Shown here in pieces: positions 5,948-6,121 of a stretch of DNA of 6,121 nucleotides; position 1 is the first letter of the stretch, and each line of letters opens with the position of its first letter. Under the pieces are notes generated by a model, which ran no database searches, was not told the DNA's origin, and worked only from the letters and a program-made list of their open reading frames with translations. The DNA comes from Bacillota bacterium (lineage in GTDB: Bacteria; Bacillota; Clostridia; Lachnospirales; Bianqueaceae), in NCBI GenBank assembly GCA_017467985.1, contig JAFUJY010000131.1, positions 1 to 6,121 of the forward strand, written 5' to 3'. Made by a program: the position numbers and the translations under genes.

Positions 5948-5973
5948 AAAAAAAACAGCGTGTCTCCCCGCCG
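5948..5973 (-). terminator. Weak candidate terminator of the spoVAC gene
   Basis: On the - strand, CGGCG (5969-5973) can pair with CGCTG (5956-5960), one pair being G-T, around an 8-base loop, and eight T follow (5955 down to 5948). It begins 5 bases after the TGA of spoVAC. The stem is short, so the call rests mainly on the T-run and position. No + direction terminator is visible for the phosphorylase-like gene. Confidence 0.4.
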
Positions 5974-5978
5974 CCCCA

Positions 5979-6121
5979 TCACAGCACCTCCATCAGCCAC
6001 AGCACCAGCCCATAGGCCACGCTGGCGGAAATGCCCCATGTGAGCACCGGCCCGGCAATGGAAAACATCTTGACGCAGGTGCCCAGCACAAAGCCCTCGG
6101 TCTTGAACTCCAGCGCAGGGG
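5979..6121 (-). CDS. spoVAC: Stage V sporulation protein AC, C-terminal fragment (5'-partial)
   Basis: Reverse-strand translation from the right edge gives 46 residues ending at TGA (5979-5981). It begins PALEFKTEGFVLG and continues KMFSIAGPVLTWGISASV to a hydrophobic end, WLMEVL. The EFK-EGFVLG...KMF-IAGPV pattern is the C-terminal region of SpoVAC, an inner-membrane protein needed to move dipicolinic acid into the developing spore; the last 25 or so residues would form a membrane helix. SpoVAE, the closest relative, has a different ending in my memory (SAGIxAAIxFGF), which favours SpoVAC. The gene is convergent with the phosphorylase-like gene, 32 bases apart, and is the last of its transcription unit here. 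Everything upstream of these residues lies outside the window. Confidence 0.85.
   Translation of the reverse strand, partial: PALEFKTEGFVLGTCVKMFSIAGPVLTWGISASVAYGLVLWLMEVL

Noticed and set aside
5197..6039. A 280-codon - strand reading frame covering the phosphorylase-like gene and part of spoVAC
   Set aside because: It lies antisense to a clear phosphorylase-fold gene and overlaps the SpoVAC frame in a different phase; it has no start signal or motif of its own.
1..6121. A defence system, CRISPR array, prophage or mobile element
   Set aside because: The only defence-like gene is the single stop-interrupted nuclease-fold gene; there are no repeats with regular spacers, integrases, transposases or phage genes.

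Overview
The window looks like chromosomal DNA of a spore-forming Clostridia-type Firmicute (Oscillospiraceae or a relative is my guess). The main evidence is a 46-residue C-terminal fragment at the right edge that reads as the sporulation membrane protein SpoVAC. Strong AAGGAGG-type ribosome binding sites, TTGnnn/TATAAT promoters with extended -10 elements, and a CoA-disulfide-reductase/rhodanese fusion of a kind common in Firmicutes all fit. I see no tRNA, rRNA, CRISPR array, transposase or phage structural gene.

Layout, left to right. (1) Bases 1-1628, + strand: the 3' part of a large protein of a widespread but uncharacterised family, probably an alpha-toroid plus beta-sandwich fold like many polysaccharide-processing enzymes; it ends in a very clean intrinsic terminator. 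(2) Bases 1671-3341, - strand: an FAD/NAD(P)H CoA-disulfide (persulfide) reductase fused to a rhodanese domain, convergent with the first gene and with its own promoter. (3) Bases 3342-3483: a short divergent region holding two back-to-back sigma-A-type promoters. (4) Bases 3484-4203, + strand: a PD-(D/E)XK-nuclease-like gene whose well-formed start is followed by an in-frame TAG at codon 46, after which the same frame continues with family-typical sequence. (5) Bases 4204-4444: a 241-base non-coding stretch with a terminator, an AT-rich hairpin, a 10-bp palindrome, and three copies of TTATACGCTG (two direct, one inverted) placed around a strong promoter. (6) Bases 4445-5946, + strand: a tight two-gene operon, a TIM-barrel sugar-phosphate isomerase/epimerase-like protein and a nucleoside-phosphorylase-superfamily protein. 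(7) Bases 5979-6121, - strand: the spoVAC 3' end, with a weak terminator between it and the operon.

The genes do not form one obvious system. The clearest functional unit is the isomerase-phosphorylase pair, plausibly handling a nucleoside or nucleoside-derived sugar under control of the TTATACGCTG element. The points most worth a second look are that repeat element, the in-frame TAG in the nuclease-like gene (and the TAG-TAA double stop of the phosphorylase gene), and the apparent lack of the usual phosphate-binding arginine in the phosphorylase-like protein. None amounts to a demonstrated new system.
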